Numbered from the stretch's first letter, positions 27,675 through 38,854 are shown. The stretch is 64,000 nucleotides of DNA from Natronohydrobacter thiooxidans (GCF_001884735.1 NZ_MJAP01000034.1:372001-436000); one strand, 5' to 3'. Numbers and translations are program-made. The notes: generated by a model from the sequence alone, not told the origin.

Positions 27675-30421
27675 TGGCCCAGCCTTTCGAGCAGGGCGGG
27701 CACATGGACCTGATCGGATTTGTAATTGCCGGTCAGCACATGGGTGATCAGGTTGATCCCGAAGCGATAGGCCATTTCGCGCTGTTCCTCGCCCGAATAG
27801 CCCATGCCAAGGCGCACCATCGCGCGGCCCTGATCATCGACCGCCCAGGCCGAGGCCCAGTCATGCCCGCCGATGATCACCGGCGTCACCCCGTCATTGA
27901 GGTTGCGAAACGGCATGCCCTCGGCGCGCTCGGCATCGGGGGGCGCGGCTTCGACCCAGACATCGCGCCCGGTATGCCTGCCGGGAAAGTCCTGGATCAG
28001 ATAGAAGGTGCGGGTCAGGATATGGTCCTCGGGGATTGGCTCTAGCGGCGGAATATCGAGCGTGCGGGCAATCGCCTGCAACCGGCGCGCTTCCGGCGTC
28101 GTGCGGGTCAGCCCGGCCAGTTCGGCATCGCGCGTGTCGAACAGGATCATGCCGCCGCCGCGCAGATAGCGGTTCAGTTTGGCTGTGGCCGCATCCGAGG
28201 GGATCGGCGTGTCCTCGGTGATGGGCCAGTAGAGGAAGGGGAAGAAGGTGAGTTCATCCGCTTCGATATCGACGCCGATGGGCGGGCCGGGCTCGACCGA
28301 GGTGCGGGCGTAAAGCGTGCGGCTGAGGCCCAGCAGCCCCGCGCGCGCAAGCTGATCGACGCGGCTGTCCCCGGTCAGGACATGGCCCAGCACCATGTCA
28401 GAGGTGGCTTGCAGCGCAAGGCGGTCATCGGCCTGCGCGGGGCTGTGATGCAGGCCAAGGGTGAGAAGCGCCAGCGCGGCGGTCGCATGGCGCAGCCGCC
28501 CCGAGATCCAGAGCGCGGCCAGAATGTCGATCATGAGAAGGCCAAGGCCAAGGGTGAGGAAGAGCGCGGTCAGATCGCGTTCTTCGGCAATGGTGTCGCG
28601 CTCGACCACCACGCTTGCGGGCCAGACGGTCGGGCGCAGTTCCATCTCGGGCGCGCCTATGTTCAGCGCCAGCGATCCGGCGGCGCTGCGATAGATGCCG
28701 GGGGGCAGATCGGGGCCGAAACGGTGCTCGGTCATGCGCTCGCCGGGGACAACCGGGCGCTGGCTGGCGTCGAGCACCTGCCCGAAGCCATCGAGCGCGC
28801 GTTCGGGTTGCCAGACCGTGCCTGCCATCGCCGCTTCGGTCGGGGCGGCGGGGCGAGTCGAGACGGCGAGGCGTTCCAGCATCTGCACGAAAAGGCCCGA
28901 AAGCGGCAGCGAGGACCATTCGGCATTGGCGGTGGTGTGGATCAGCACGACCTGACCATCGCCCGAGAATTTGCGCGTCACCAGCGGCGTGCCATCGGCC
29001 AGCGCGGCAATCGTGCGTTCCGCCAGCGCCGGATCAGGCTGGGCCAGAACCTGCGCGCTGATGGTGACATCACTGGGGATGGAAAGCCCCGCAAAGGGCG
29101 AGTCATTGCTGAATTCGCGCAATTCGCGGGGCGCGCCCCAGCTCATCGCGCCGCCCACAGTGCGCCCGCCAATGCGCAGGCGGACGGGCAGAAGCGGGTC
29201 TTCCTCGGCACGGGCCACGTCGCTTGCCGCCAGACGCGGCCCGGCGAAGCGCAGGAGAAGCCCGCCATCATTCACGAAATCGAGCAACTGGGCGGATTCG
29301 ATCTCGGCCAGTTGCGCGATATCGACAAGGATCAGCACATCGGGCGCGGTCAGCAGCAGATCATCGATTGACGGGCTCTCGATCAGATCGGCGACCGGTT
29401 CCAGCGCCTGCCGCAGGTAGAAGAAGGGCGAGAGCAGATCGAGCCCTTCGCGCCCCTCGCGGCCTGTGAGCAGTGCCACCTTGCGCCGTTGCAGCGCGTC
29501 ATCGCTCAGCGCCACGGCACCGGCGCTGCGCTCGCCCGCGATCTGGAAGCGGGTGATGCGGTTGCGCAACTCGGGCTGCAGGGTCAGATCGACGCGGGCG
29601 GTGGTGGCGCCTGCGGCAAATTCGGTCTCGGCCCGGTGCAACAGCCGCTCGACCCCGGCGGGGTCGCGGCCGGTGGCGGTGATCTCGATGCTCTGCTCGG
29701 GCAGGCCAGCGGGGCGGTGGGCGGTCAGCGTGATGACCCCTTCGCGCAAGCTGGGTGGTGCCAGGGCCAGCGGGATGCGCGAGGTCTCATAGACCGTGAC
29801 CGCGCCACGCGCCTGCAGGGCGGATAACAGGTCAGCGCGGTAGGGGTGGTCGAGACCATCGGACAGCCAATAAGTGTCGAACCCGGCAGGCAGCGCGGCG
29901 AGCCAGCCGGTCAGGCGCTCGGGATCGGCGGTGAAGGGCGCAGGCGCCATGCCCGGCACGCGCTCGGCCCAGAAATCCGCCGCGCGGAAGGGGGTTTCAC
30001 CGGGGGGCGGGTCGGTCAGCGCCACGACCGCGACCGGGCGGCCCGCGCGCTGGGCTTCGGACAGAAGATCATTCACCCGGTCCATGCGACGCGACCAGTC
30101 GCGGGCGCTGGCCCAGCTTGCGTCGAGCGCGATCAGAAGCGGCCCGTCGCCATCGCGCGCGGCCTGCGGGTTCAGGACCGGGCCTGCGAAACCGAAGATC
30201 AGCGCGGCGACAGCCAGCGCGCGCAGCACCAAGAGCCAGAGCGGGGTCTTGTCGGTCTCGGTGGTCTCGTCGCGCAGCCCGATCAGCAGCGCCACACCGG
30301 GGAAGCGGCGGATGACGGGCGCAGGCGGGACCGCGCGCAACAGCCACCACAGAAGCGGCAGCGCGATGAGCGCGCCAAGCAGAAGCGGCGAGGCGAAACC
30401 GAGCGGGCCCAGCGTGACCAT
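27671..30421 (-). CDS. BatA-like N-terminal domain and DUF4159 domain membrane protein
   Basis: 916 residues. The N-terminus (LGFASPLLLGALIALPLLWWLLRAVPP) is the aerotolerance-regulator BatA membrane domain, with a second helix at about 62-80. A VWA-like strand LLIALDASWASARD follows, in which the DxSxS metal motif reads D100-x-S102-x-x-S. Membrane segments recur near residue 640. The C-terminal third is DUF4159, with FFPFLYWPITEDTP and GGGMILFDTRD. It overlaps both neighbours by 1-4 nt. Members of this operon type are proposed to act in envelope stress, but no biochemical role is established. Confidence 0.85.
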   Translation of the reverse strand: MVTLGPLGFASPLLLGALIALPLLWWLLRAVPPAPVIRRFPGVALLIGLRDETTETDKTPLWLLVLRALAVAALIFGFAGPVLNPQAARDGDGPLLIALDASWASARDWSRRMDRVNDLLSEAQRAGRPVAVVALTDPPPGETPFRAADFWAERVPGMAPAPFTADPERLTGWLAALPAGFDTYWLSDGLDHPYRADLLSALQARGAVTVYETSRIPLALAPPSLREGVITLTAHRPAGLPEQSIEITATGRDPAGVERLLHRAETEFAAGATTARVDLTLQPELRNRITRFQIAGERSAGAVALSDDALQRRKVALLTGREGREGLDLLSPFFYLRQALEPVADLIESPSIDDLLLTAPDVLILVDIAQLAEIESAQLLDFVNDGGLLLRFAGPRLAASDVARAEEDPLLPVRLRIGGRTVGGAMSWGAPRELREFSNDSPFAGLSIPSDVTISAQVLAQPDPALAERTIAALADGTPLVTRKFSGDGQVVLIHTTANAEWSSLPLSGLFVQMLERLAVSTRPAAPTEAAMAGTVWQPERALDGFGQVLDASQRPVVPGERMTEHRFGPDLPPGIYRSAAGSLALNIGAPEMELRPTVWPASVVVERDTIAEERDLTALFLTLGLGLLMIDILAALWISGRLRHATAALALLTLGLHHSPAQADDRLALQATSDMVLGHVLTGDSRVDQLARAGLLGLSRTLYARTSVEPGPPIGVDIEADELTFFPFLYWPITEDTPIPSDAATAKLNRYLRGGGMILFDTRDAELAGLTRTTPEARRLQAIARTLDIPPLEPIPEDHILTRTFYLIQDFPGRHTGRDVWVEAAPPDAERAEGMPFRNLNDGVTPVIIGGHDWASAWAVDDQGRAMVRLGMGYSGEEQREMAYRFGINLITHVLTGNYKSDQVHVPALLERLGQ

Positions 30422-31299
30422 CAGCGCCCCCGGCTTGCATCAACCTGCTGCCAGAGCCACATCAATGCGGCGCTTGCAGGCTGGTCGGTGTGATGGGAGA
30501 GCAATTGCCAGCCGGTGACGCGGGCAAGATTTGCCAGCATGTCGCGCCGCTCGGCCAGCCGGTCCCGGTAGCGGGTTTGCAGGTCATTCGCGCGCAATGT
30601 CTCATGGCGCAGGGCACCGGTCATGGATTCAAAGATCGAGCGGCCCTGATAGGGAAATTCCTCTTCCACCGGATCAAGGATCTGCACCAGAGCCCCGCCA
30701 ATGCCGCGATCTGCGGCGCGGCCCACGGCATCCTGCACCGGCTTCGGATCGCCCAGAAAATCGGACAGGAACACCGCCTGCGAATGCGCGGGCAGCGCCA
30801 TATCCGGGGGGGTGCCATAGTCCTGATCCGTCGTCTCTGCGACCAGCGCCAGCGCCAAGGGATCAAGCTGCGCGCGGCCTGCGCGCGGGGGCAGGTCGGG
30901 CATCAGCCCCACACGCTCGCCGCCCTTCAGCAGCAGGACTGAGAGCGCCAGCCCCAGAAGCCGCGCGCGGTCGGATTTCGGTGCGCGGGTTTTGTGGCCG
31001 GTGAATTGCATCGCCTGCGCGCGGTCCACCCAGAGCGTGACCGCCTGCGCCGCCTGCCATTCGGTTTCGCGCACGAAATGCACATCGGCGCGGGCCGAGC
31101 GGCGCCAGTCGATCCGCGCGCCCCAGTCCGAGGATGTGGCCTGCCGGTATTGCCAGAATTCATCGCCCGCGCCCGCGCGTCTGCGCCCATGCGCGCCGGG
31201 CAGGACCGAGGCCGCCAGCAAATGCGCCTGCGCCATGAGGGCGGGCAGGTTTGCGGCCAGTCCTTCGGCGCGGGAACGGAGCGGGGCGGACAGGTTCAC
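30421..31299 (-). CDS. DUF58 domain-containing protein
   Basis: 292 residues, mostly hydrophilic. The DUF58 signature region is visible as DWGARIDWRRSARADVHFVRETEWQ, followed by VTLWVDRAQAMQF, a VWA-type strand. DUF58 proteins regularly accompany MoxR AAA+ ATPases, which are thought to remodel or insert metal into their VWA-like partners. The start overlaps the moxR stop by 4 nt, and its stop overlaps the BatA/DUF4159 start by 1 nt, so the four genes are one transcript. Confidence 0.88.
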   Translation of the reverse strand: MNLSAPLRSRAEGLAANLPALMAQAHLLAASVLPGAHGRRRAGAGDEFWQYRQATSSDWGARIDWRRSARADVHFVRETEWQAAQAVTLWVDRAQAMQFTGHKTRAPKSDRARLLGLALSVLLLKGGERVGLMPDLPPRAGRAQLDPLALALVAETTDQDYGTPPDMALPAHSQAVFLSDFLGDPKPVQDAVGRAADRGIGGALVQILDPVEEEFPYQGRSIFESMTGALRHETLRANDLQTRYRDRLAERRDMLANLARVTGWQLLSHHTDQPASAALMWLWQQVDASRGR

Positions 31300-32303
31300 G
31301 CCGCGGCCTCCATCCGCGTGGCGGTGGCGGCCACACGGTCGATGATCTGGCCCAGATTGTCACCGCGCGCACGCGCAGCAAAACCCAGCGCCATGCGATG
31401 CGTCAGAACAGGACGCGCCATCGCTGCCACATCCTCGACCGAAGGGGCAAGGCGCCCGTCCAGAAGCGCGCGGGCGCGGACCGTGAGCATCAGCGCCTGC
31501 GCCGCGCGCGGGCCGGGGCCCCAGCTGACGGCATCCTGCACCGCCTCATGCGCCTCTGGCTCATCGGGGCGGCAGGCGCGGACCAGATCGAGGATCGCCT
31601 CGACCACCTTTTCACCCACGGGCATGCGCCGCAGCAGGCGTTGCGCGGCCATCAGTTCCGCGGCGGTGAAGACCTCATGCGCGGCATCCTCGCTCTCGCC
31701 GGTGGTGGCCAGCAGGATATCGCGTTCGGTCGCGCGGTCGGGATAATCGACATCGATCTGCACGAGGAACCGGTCAAGCTGCGCCTCGGGCAGGGGATAG
31801 GTGCCTTCCTGCTCGATCGGGTTCTGGGTCGCGAGCACATGAAAGGGCCTGTCCAGCGCATGATGCGCGCCCGCGACAGTGACTTCGCCCTCCTGCATCG
31901 CCTGCAAAAGCGCGGCCTGCGTGCGGGGCGAGGCGCGGTTGATCTCATCGGCCATCAGAAGCTGGCAGAAAATCGGCCCCGCGATGAAGCGGAAGGCGCG
32001 TTTGCCATCCTCGGCCACATCCAGCACTTCCGAGCCAAGGATATCGGCGGGCATCAGGTCGGGGGTGAACTGGATGCGGTTGCCCTTCAGCCCCATCACG
32101 GTCGAAAGCGTGTCCACCAGCCGCGTCTTGCCCAGACCCGGCAGGCCGATCAGCAGACCATGGCCGCCGCAGAGCATGGCGGTCAGCGTCAGATCGACGA
32201 CCCGGGTCTGGCCGATGAAGCGGCGGTTGATGCTGTCGCGCGCCTGCGCCAGTTTCTCGCCCAGGGTTTCGATCTCGGCGATCAGGTCACTCTCTTGGCT
32301 CAT
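31296..32303 (-). CDS. MoxR family AAA+ ATPase
   Basis: 335 residues from the ATG at 32303, which has AAGGAG 8 nt upstream; the longer open frame is not supported. Walker A GLPGLGKT (53-60), Walker B LLMADEINRA (D119, E120), sensor motif VLATQNPIEQEGTYPLPEAQLDRF and the C-terminal lid are all present. MoxR ATPases act as chaperones for VWA-domain partners. This is the first gene of the MoxR-DUF58-BatA/DUF4159-GATase operon and is divergent from the DUF1285 gene with about 80 bp between. Confidence 0.93.
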   Translation of the reverse strand: MSQESDLIAEIETLGEKLAQARDSINRRFIGQTRVVDLTLTAMLCGGHGLLIGLPGLGKTRLVDTLSTVMGLKGNRIQFTPDLMPADILGSEVLDVAEDGKRAFRFIAGPIFCQLLMADEINRASPRTQAALLQAMQEGEVTVAGAHHALDRPFHVLATQNPIEQEGTYPLPEAQLDRFLVQIDVDYPDRATERDILLATTGESEDAAHEVFTAAELMAAQRLLRRMPVGEKVVEAILDLVRACRPDEPEAHEAVQDAVSWGPGPRAAQALMLTVRARALLDGRLAPSVEDVAAMARPVLTHRMALGFAARARGDNLGQIIDRVAATATRMEAAA

Positions 32304-32383
32304 GCACAGGCTCCTTGGGTCGGGGGTGAGATTTGACCAAATCACCCGATCTGTTACTCTCAGACATATCGCATGAGGCGCCA

Positions 32384-32989
32384 ATGGCAAAAAGCAGTTC
32401 TGAACAAAATAGCGTGACCCCTTCGGCAGATACGCTGGCACAGGCGGCGCGTGCCGCGGCCAAGGGCAAGGGCCTGCCGCCGGTGCATCTATGGGATCCG
32501 CCCTTTTGCGGCGATCTGGACATGCGCATCGCGCGCGACGGGACATGGTTCTATCAGGGAACGCCGATCGGCCGCGCGCCGCTGGTGCGGCTCTTCTCGA
32601 CGATCCTGAAGCTGGAGGGGGGCAAATATTATCTAGTGACGCCGGTCGAAAAGGTCGGGATCACGGTCGAGGATGCGCCCTTTGTTGCGGTGGATTTCCA
32701 GACCGAGGGGCAGGGCGCGGCGCAGCGCCTGCATTTCACCACCAATGTGGGCGATAGCGCGCTGGCCGGGGCAGAGCATCCGATTCGCGTGATCCGCGAT
32801 CCCGAGACGGGCGAGCCCTCGCCCTATGTCATGATCCGCGCGGGGCTGGAGGCGCTGATCGACCGCAAGAGTTTCTACCGGCTGGTGGAGCTGGGTCGGC
32901 ATGCCGAGCATGAGGGCGCAAGCTGGTTCGGGCTGTGGTCGGGCGGCGTGTTCTTTCCGGTGATCCCGTCGGGGGAACTGCCGGACTAG
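32384..32989 (+). CDS. DUF1285 family protein
   Basis: 201 residues from the ATG at 32384 with GAGG 5 nt upstream; a TTG further upstream is less likely. It has the DUF1285 pattern: PPVHLWDPPFCGDLDMRIARDGTWFYQGTPIGR, LVRLFSTILKLEGGKYYLVTPVEKVGI and a later VAVDF. No membrane segment or signal peptide. The family is widespread in proteobacteria with no established activity. Its divergence from the MoxR operon is conserved in relatives, which suggests a functional tie. A family A palindrome begins 8 nt after the stop. Confidence 0.88.
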   Translation: MAKSSSEQNSVTPSADTLAQAARAAAKGKGLPPVHLWDPPFCGDLDMRIARDGTWFYQGTPIGRAPLVRLFSTILKLEGGKYYLVTPVEKVGITVEDAPFVAVDFQTEGQGAAQRLHFTTNVGDSALAGAEHPIRVIRDPETGEPSPYVMIRAGLEALIDRKSFYRLVELGRHAEHEGASWFGLWSGGVFFPVIPSGELPD

Positions 32990-32997
32990 GCTGGGGT

Positions 32998-33026
32998 GTA
33001 AGGTGCGTGCTCAGCACGCACCCTAC
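32998..33026. repeat. Family A palindromic repeat, copy 3
   Basis: 29 nt with arms GTAAGGTGCGTGCT and AGCACGCACCCTAC around C, one arm mismatch. It fills the 46-bp gap between the convergent DUF1285 and ilvC genes, 8 nt from one stop and 9 nt from the other. Confidence 0.88.
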
Positions 33027-33035
33027 TGTGATGCG

Positions 33036-34647
<1,612 letters not shown>

Positions 34648-34648
34648 T

Positions 34649-34670
34649 CATTTTCTTGCCCCAAATACTC
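34649..34670 (-). repeat. Family B intergenic repeat, copy 3
   Basis: Core TTCTTGCCCCAAATACTC preceded by CATT. It begins 1 nt past the stop of the first Lrp gene and ends 17 nt before the second. Exact reverse complement of the copies at 11259 and 42001. Confidence 0.85.
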
Positions 34671-34687
34671 AACAAGGCGGTGCGGCC

Positions 34688-35143
34688 ATGATCGAGATTG
34701 ACACCACTGACCGCGCCCTGCTGCGCGCGCTCTCCGAGGATGCCACGCAAAGCGCGGGTGCCTTGGGCCGCAAGCTGGGCCTCAGCCAGCCCGCGACATG
34801 GCGGCGATTGAAACGGTTGCGCGAGGGCGGCGCGATTGCGCGGCAGCGTGTCGATCTCGACCTTGCCGCGCTGGGTTTCGGTGTGACCGTGTTTTTGGGC
34901 GTGAGCCTTGCCGCCAAGGGCCGTGTCAGTCTGGCCGATTTCGAACGCGCCGTCGCGGCCATCCCCGAAGTGCAGACGGTGCAGCATGTGCTGGGGCTTT
35001 ATGATTACCGGCTGCGGGTCGTGGCGCGGGATCTGAGCGATTTCGAGCGTATCCTGCGCCGCCGCATCCTGACCCTGCCCGGCGTGGGCGCGGTGGATGC
35101 GAATGTGCTCCTGAGCGAGGAACGCCTTCCGGGGCCGCTCTGA
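34688..35143 (+). CDS. Lrp/AsnC family transcriptional regulator (second of a tandem pair)
   Basis: 151 residues, starting MIEIDTTDRALLRALSEDATQSAG with an HTH ending LSQPATWRRLKRLREGGAI. The C-terminal effector domain has IPEVQTVQHVLGLYDYRLRVVARD. The overall pattern matches the preceding gene (TWRRLKRLR versus [18 protein letters not shown] versus DRILTLPHI), so the two look like an old tandem duplication. They could form hetero-oligomers. Ligand unknown. Confidence 0.88.
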   Translation: MIEIDTTDRALLRALSEDATQSAGALGRKLGLSQPATWRRLKRLREGGAIARQRVDLDLAALGFGVTVFLGVSLAAKGRVSLADFERAVAAIPEVQTVQHVLGLYDYRLRVVARDLSDFERILRRRILTLPGVGAVDANVLLSEERLPGPL

Positions 35144-35183
35144 GTGATTGACCTGGGGCGCGGCTTTGGGCAGAAGGCTGCTC

Positions 35184-35522
35184 ATGCTGATCTACAAGAT
35201 TTTCCGCCGCGCCGAATGGGATGCGCTGGTCGCCGAGGGCGAGAGCCTTGGTGCGCCGGTCGATCTGGCGGATGGCTATATCCATTTCTCGACCGCCGCG
35301 CAGGTCATGGAGACAGCAGCGAAGCATTTCGCGCAGGAAAGCAATCTGGTGCTGGTGGCGGTCTCGGCTGATGCCTTGGGCGCGGATCTGAAATGGGAGC
35401 CCTCGCGCGGGGGGGCGCTGTTTCCGCATCTCTACCGGGCGCTGCGTCTGTCGGATGTCACATGGGACAAGGCGTTGCCCCTGGGCGCCACCGGCCATAT
35501 TTTCCCCGAGGGTCTGATATGA
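35184..35522 (+). CDS. DUF952 family protein
   Basis: 112 residues, a small soluble protein starting [15 protein letters not shown]. It has the DUF952 hallmarks [19 protein letters not shown] and, near the end, [13 protein letters not shown]. The family has a predicted ADP-ribosyltransferase-like fold in some analyses, but no confirmed activity. The start at 35184 is the family start; an upstream in-frame start would add 12 residues. pyrD begins in its stop codon (ATGA), which is a common pairing in Rhodobacteraceae. Confidence 0.85.
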   Translation: MLIYKIFRRAEWDALVAEGESLGAPVDLADGYIHFSTAAQVMETAAKHFAQESNLVLVAVSADALGADLKWEPSRGGALFPHLYRALRLSDVTWDKALPLGATGHIFPEGLI

Positions 35523-36577
35523 GTCTGATCGAGCGCGCGGGCCTTGCCCTGTTGCAGCAAATGGATCCCGAACGCGCGCATGGGCTGGCCCTACGCGCGC
35601 TGCAATCGGGGCTGGTGCCGATGCCCGAGCCGGTCACGTCCGAGCGGCTGCGCGTGCATCTCGCGGGGCTTTCGCTGCCCAACCCGGTGGGGCTGGCGGC
35701 GGGGTTCGACAAGAACGCGACCGCGCTGCACGGGCTTGCCCGCGCAGGCTTCGGTTTTGTCGAAGTGGGGGCCGCCACGCCGCGCCCGCAACAGGGCAAT
35801 CCGCGCCCGCGCCTTTTCCGGCTGCGCGAGGATGCGGCAGTGATCAACCGCTTCGGCTTCAACAATGAGGGCGCGGAAGTGATTGCCGCGCGTCTGGCCA
35901 AACGCCCCGAGGGTATGGTGCTGGGCCTCAATCTGGGGGCGAACAAGGACAGCGCCGACCGCGCCGCCGATTTCGCGACCGTGCTTGCGCGCTGCGGGGC
36001 GCATCTCGATTTCGCCACGGTCAATGTGTCCTCGCCCAACACCGAATCGCTGCGCGATCTGCAAGGGGCCGAGGCGCTGGCGGCGCTGCTTGCGGGGGTG
36101 ATGGCGGCGCGCGACAGGTTGGCGCGCAGGATCCCGGTCTTTCTCAAGATCGCGCCGGATCTGAGTGAACAGGATCTGGCGGATATCGCGCGGGTGGCGC
36201 AGGCGGCGAATGTGGATGCGATCATCGCCACCAATACCACGATCACCCGCGACGGGCTGACCAGCCCGAATGCGTCCCAGACCGGTGGTCTGTCCGGCGC
36301 GCCGCTGTTTGACCTTTCGACCCGTGTGCTCGCGCGGCTTTCGCATCTGACCGAGGGCGCGCTGCCCCTGATCGGGGTGGGCGGGATTGCCTCTGCCGAG
36401 GATGCCTATGCGAAAATCCGCGCGGGCGCTTCGGCGGTGCAACTCTATTCCGCGCTGACCTATCAGGGCCTGTCGCTGGTGGGGCAGATCAATCGCGGGC
36501 TGATCGAGCTTCTCGACCGCGACGGCTTCGCGAGCCTGCAGGAGGCCGTCGGCACGGATCGCGCGCGCTGGCTCTGA
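35519..36577 (+). CDS. pyrD: Dihydroorotate dehydrogenase (quinone), class 2
   Basis: 352 residues. The N-terminal membrane-association helix ([27 protein letters not shown]) marks the quinone-linked class 2 enzyme. FMN and substrate motifs are [41 protein letters not shown] with the catalytic Ser, and [22 protein letters not shown]. It oxidises dihydroorotate to orotate in pyrimidine synthesis at the inner membrane. The ATG at 35519 overlaps the DUF952 stop. A family B repeat starts 4 nt past its stop. Confidence 0.94.
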   Translation: MSLIERAGLALLQQMDPERAHGLALRALQSGLVPMPEPVTSERLRVHLAGLSLPNPVGLAAGFDKNATALHGLARAGFGFVEVGAATPRPQQGNPRPRLFRLREDAAVINRFGFNNEGAEVIAARLAKRPEGMVLGLNLGANKDSADRAADFATVLARCGAHLDFATVNVSSPNTESLRDLQGAEALAALLAGVMAARDRLARRIPVFLKIAPDLSEQDLADIARVAQAANVDAIIATNTTITRDGLTSPNASQTGGLSGAPLFDLSTRVLARLSHLTEGALPLIGVGGIASAEDAYAKIRAGASAVQLYSALTYQGLSLVGQINRGLIELLDRDGFASLQEAVGTDRARWL

Positions 36578-36581
36578 TCTT

Positions 36582-36601
36582 CATCTTGCCCGAAAATACT
36601 C
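36582..36601 (-). repeat. Family B intergenic repeat, copy 4
   Basis: CATCTTGCCCGAAAATACTC, variant form. It sits between the convergent pyrD and MATE genes, 4 nt after the pyrD stop. Close to the copy at 18885. Confidence 0.78.
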
Positions 36602-36622
36602 TGGGGTGAGGGACAAAGCCCC

Positions 36623-37942
36623 TCAGATCCCGCGTGCGACCCGGCGTTCCAGTTGCGGATAAAGCGCCCCGAGCAATACCCCGCGCAGCACGTTCAGCAG
36701 CATCAGCCCCGACCAGAGCGCTGCATTGCCCCAGACCGGCACTGCAAGCCACAGAAACACCCCGTAGATCGCCACTGCCAGCAGCACGGTGTTGCGCATC
36801 TCGCGCGTGCCGGTGGCGCCGATGAAGATCCCGTCCAGCATATAGGCGCCCAAGCCCAGCAGGCAGAGCGCCACGACAAAGGGCAGGAACTTCCGCGCGG
36901 CCAGGCGCACCTCGGGCGCGGTGGTCATCACATCAATCGCCAGCGGCCCGAAGGCCCAGAAGCCAAGCGCCATGACCAGCGCCGCCCCCAGCGCCCAGAG
37001 CGAGGCCCGCAGGCTGGCCGCGCGCATGCCCGCGACCGAGGCCGCACCGACATAGCGCCCGACCAGCGCTTCGGCGGCGAAGGCAAAGCCATCCAGCGCA
37101 TGCGCCGTGAGCGCCATGAACTGCCACAGGATCTGATTGGCCGCCAATTCCACATCGCCAAAACCCGCCGAGACGAACAGAAACCCCGTCATCGCCGCCT
37201 GCAGGGCAATCGTGCGCAGCATGATATCGGAATTGACCACCCACATGCGTTTGAGCCGCAGCCGGTCAAAGACCCGCGCCCAGTTGCGCCATTGCGCGCC
37301 CGAGAATGCCGCGCGGCAGAGCCACAGGCCAAGCGCGAGCGCGCTCAGTTCCGCAATCAGCGTGGCAATGGCGACGCCTTGGACGCCCCAGCCCAGGCCC
37401 AGCACGAACCACAGATCGAGCGCGATATTCAGCCCGTTCATCCACAACTGCAAGGCCAGCACGCCGCGCGTGCGCTCGGTCGCGATCAGCCAGCCGGTGA
37501 CCGCGTAAAGCGCAATCGTTGCGGGCGCGCCCCAGATGCGGATGGCAAGATAGGCGCGGGCCAGCGCCTCGACCTCGGCGCTCGCAGGCGCGATGCGGAA
37601 GGCGGCGTAGCTGATCGCGGACTGACCCAGCACCATGACCGCCCCGGCGGCCAGCCCGATCATCACCCCGCGCGTCAGGATCGCGCCGCTTTCGGCCAGA
37701 TCGCCCGCGCCCGTGGCCTGCGCCACCAGCCCGGTGGTGCCCATGCGCAGGAAGCCGAAAATCCAGTAGATCGAGGCGAGGATGATCGCCCCCAGCCCCA
37801 CGGCGCCGATGGGGGCTGCTTCCCCCATCTGGCCCACCACGCCGGTATCGACCGCACCCAGAAGCGGGACCGAGATATTCGCCAGCACAATCGGCACGGC
37901 GATATTCAGGATGCGCCGATGGCTCGGGGCTGTCTCAGTCAT
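36623..37942 (-). CDS. MATE family efflux transporter
   Basis: 439 residues with about twelve membrane segments in two halves. The N-terminal motif RILNIAVPIVLANISVPLLGAVDTGVVGQMG is typical of the DinF-like branch of MATE exporters, with a second-half counterpart around FLFVSAGFGDVELAANQILWQ. It would exchange sodium or protons for organic cations or drugs. It is the third gene of a minus-strand set after two thioesterase genes and overlaps the one before by 8 nt. Confidence 0.88.
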   Translation of the reverse strand: MTETAPSHRRILNIAVPIVLANISVPLLGAVDTGVVGQMGEAAPIGAVGLGAIILASIYWIFGFLRMGTTGLVAQATGAGDLAESGAILTRGVMIGLAAGAVMVLGQSAISYAAFRIAPASAEVEALARAYLAIRIWGAPATIALYAVTGWLIATERTRGVLALQLWMNGLNIALDLWFVLGLGWGVQGVAIATLIAELSALALGLWLCRAAFSGAQWRNWARVFDRLRLKRMWVVNSDIMLRTIALQAAMTGFLFVSAGFGDVELAANQILWQFMALTAHALDGFAFAAEALVGRYVGAASVAGMRAASLRASLWALGAALVMALGFWAFGPLAIDVMTTAPEVRLAARKFLPFVVALCLLGLGAYMLDGIFIGATGTREMRNTVLLAVAIYGVFLWLAVPVWGNAALWSGLMLLNVLRGVLLGALYPQLERRVARGI

Positions 37943-38438
37943 CCTTGCGTTGCGGCATCAGGAAATGGCCGGTGGCCTGCGCGAAAAGCCGCGCGCGATT
38001 GTCCTGCCAGGCTTCGACATGCACTGAGGCATAGCGCCGCCCCGAGCGGTTGACGCGGGCGCGGGCATAAGCGTCGCGCGGCAGGCCGGTGCGCAGGTAA
38101 TCCACTGTGAAATCAATGGTTTTCGGCAGGCGGGGCAGGGTATCTGCCATCGCTTCCGGCGTCAGGCGGCCCGATTCCAGCTCGTCCCAGAGCATCGCCC
38201 AGCTCAGTTCGATGATCGCCGCCACTTCCAGAAAGGACGCGATCACGCCGCCATGAATCGCAGGCAGCATCGGATTGCCGATCAGCTTCTCGGAATAGGG
38301 CAGCACGGCGGTCAGCTCATCCCCATGGCGCTCGAACCGGATGCCGAGAAAGCCCGCATAGGGGACCGCGCCCACAAGCGTGGCCAGTGCCGAATCGCGG
38401 CGGTGTTTCAGCTTCTGGACGGGTTCGGGCGCTTTCAT
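37935..38438 (-). CDS. Hotdog-fold thioesterase, PaaI-like (longer paralogue)
   Basis: 167 residues. The hotdog signature is AIHGGVIASFLEVAAIIELSW with later TIDFTVDYLRTG and RYASVHVEAWQ, as in PaaI/YbgC-type acyl-CoA thioesterases. It overlaps the MATE gene at its 3' end and begins in the stop of the adjoining thioesterase. A partner of the shorter paralogue upstream; the pair may form a mixed complex. Substrate not deducible. Confidence 0.85.
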   Translation of the reverse strand: MKAPEPVQKLKHRRDSALATLVGAVPYAGFLGIRFERHGDELTAVLPYSEKLIGNPMLPAIHGGVIASFLEVAAIIELSWAMLWDELESGRLTPEAMADTLPRLPKTIDFTVDYLRTGLPRDAYARARVNRSGRRYASVHVEAWQDNRARLFAQATGHFLMPQRKDD

Positions 38439-38854
38439 GGCTGCTCCTTGCGCTCAAAGGTGAAGGCCCCGCTGGCGGTGGCGACCGGGTTGGCGCTGTC
38501 CTCGTCATGGGCGGTGGCCCGCACAAACGCCACGCGGCGGGTGACATGGTAGCATTCCGCCCGCGCGGTGATGCGCTGGCCCGGTGTGGCTGCGCGCATA
38601 TAGTCGATGCGCAGGTCAATCGTCGCCGTGCCCAGCGCACCGGGATAGGAGAGCACGGCGGCGCCCCCGCAAGTGTCCATCAGCGCCGAGACCGCGCCGC
38701 CATGGATGACACCGGTTGCCGGATCGCCGACAAACCGCGCATCCCAGTCCATCGAGATCTGCGCATGCCCTTCGCCGATCTGGTCCAGTCGCATGCCCAG
38801 CGCCCGCGCGAAGGGCAGGGCATTGATGAAATCCTGCGCGTCATGTTCCGGCAT
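38435..38854 (-). CDS. Hotdog-fold thioesterase, PaaI-like (shorter paralogue)
   Basis: 139 residues from the ATG at 38854, preceded by AAAGGG. The core is FVGDPATGVIHGGAVSALMDTCGGAAVLS, with the HGG helix, then TIDLRIDYMRAATPGQRI and CYHVTRRVAFVRATAHD. It is the first gene of the thioesterase-thioesterase-MATE unit, with an ATGA junction to the next. An open frame upstream to 38944 lacks family resemblance. It probably hydrolyses an acyl-CoA; the acyl chain is unknown. Confidence 0.87.
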   Translation of the reverse strand: MPEHDAQDFINALPFARALGMRLDQIGEGHAQISMDWDARFVGDPATGVIHGGAVSALMDTCGGAAVLSYPGALGTATIDLRIDYMRAATPGQRITARAECYHVTRRVAFVRATAHDEDSANPVATASGAFTFERKEQP

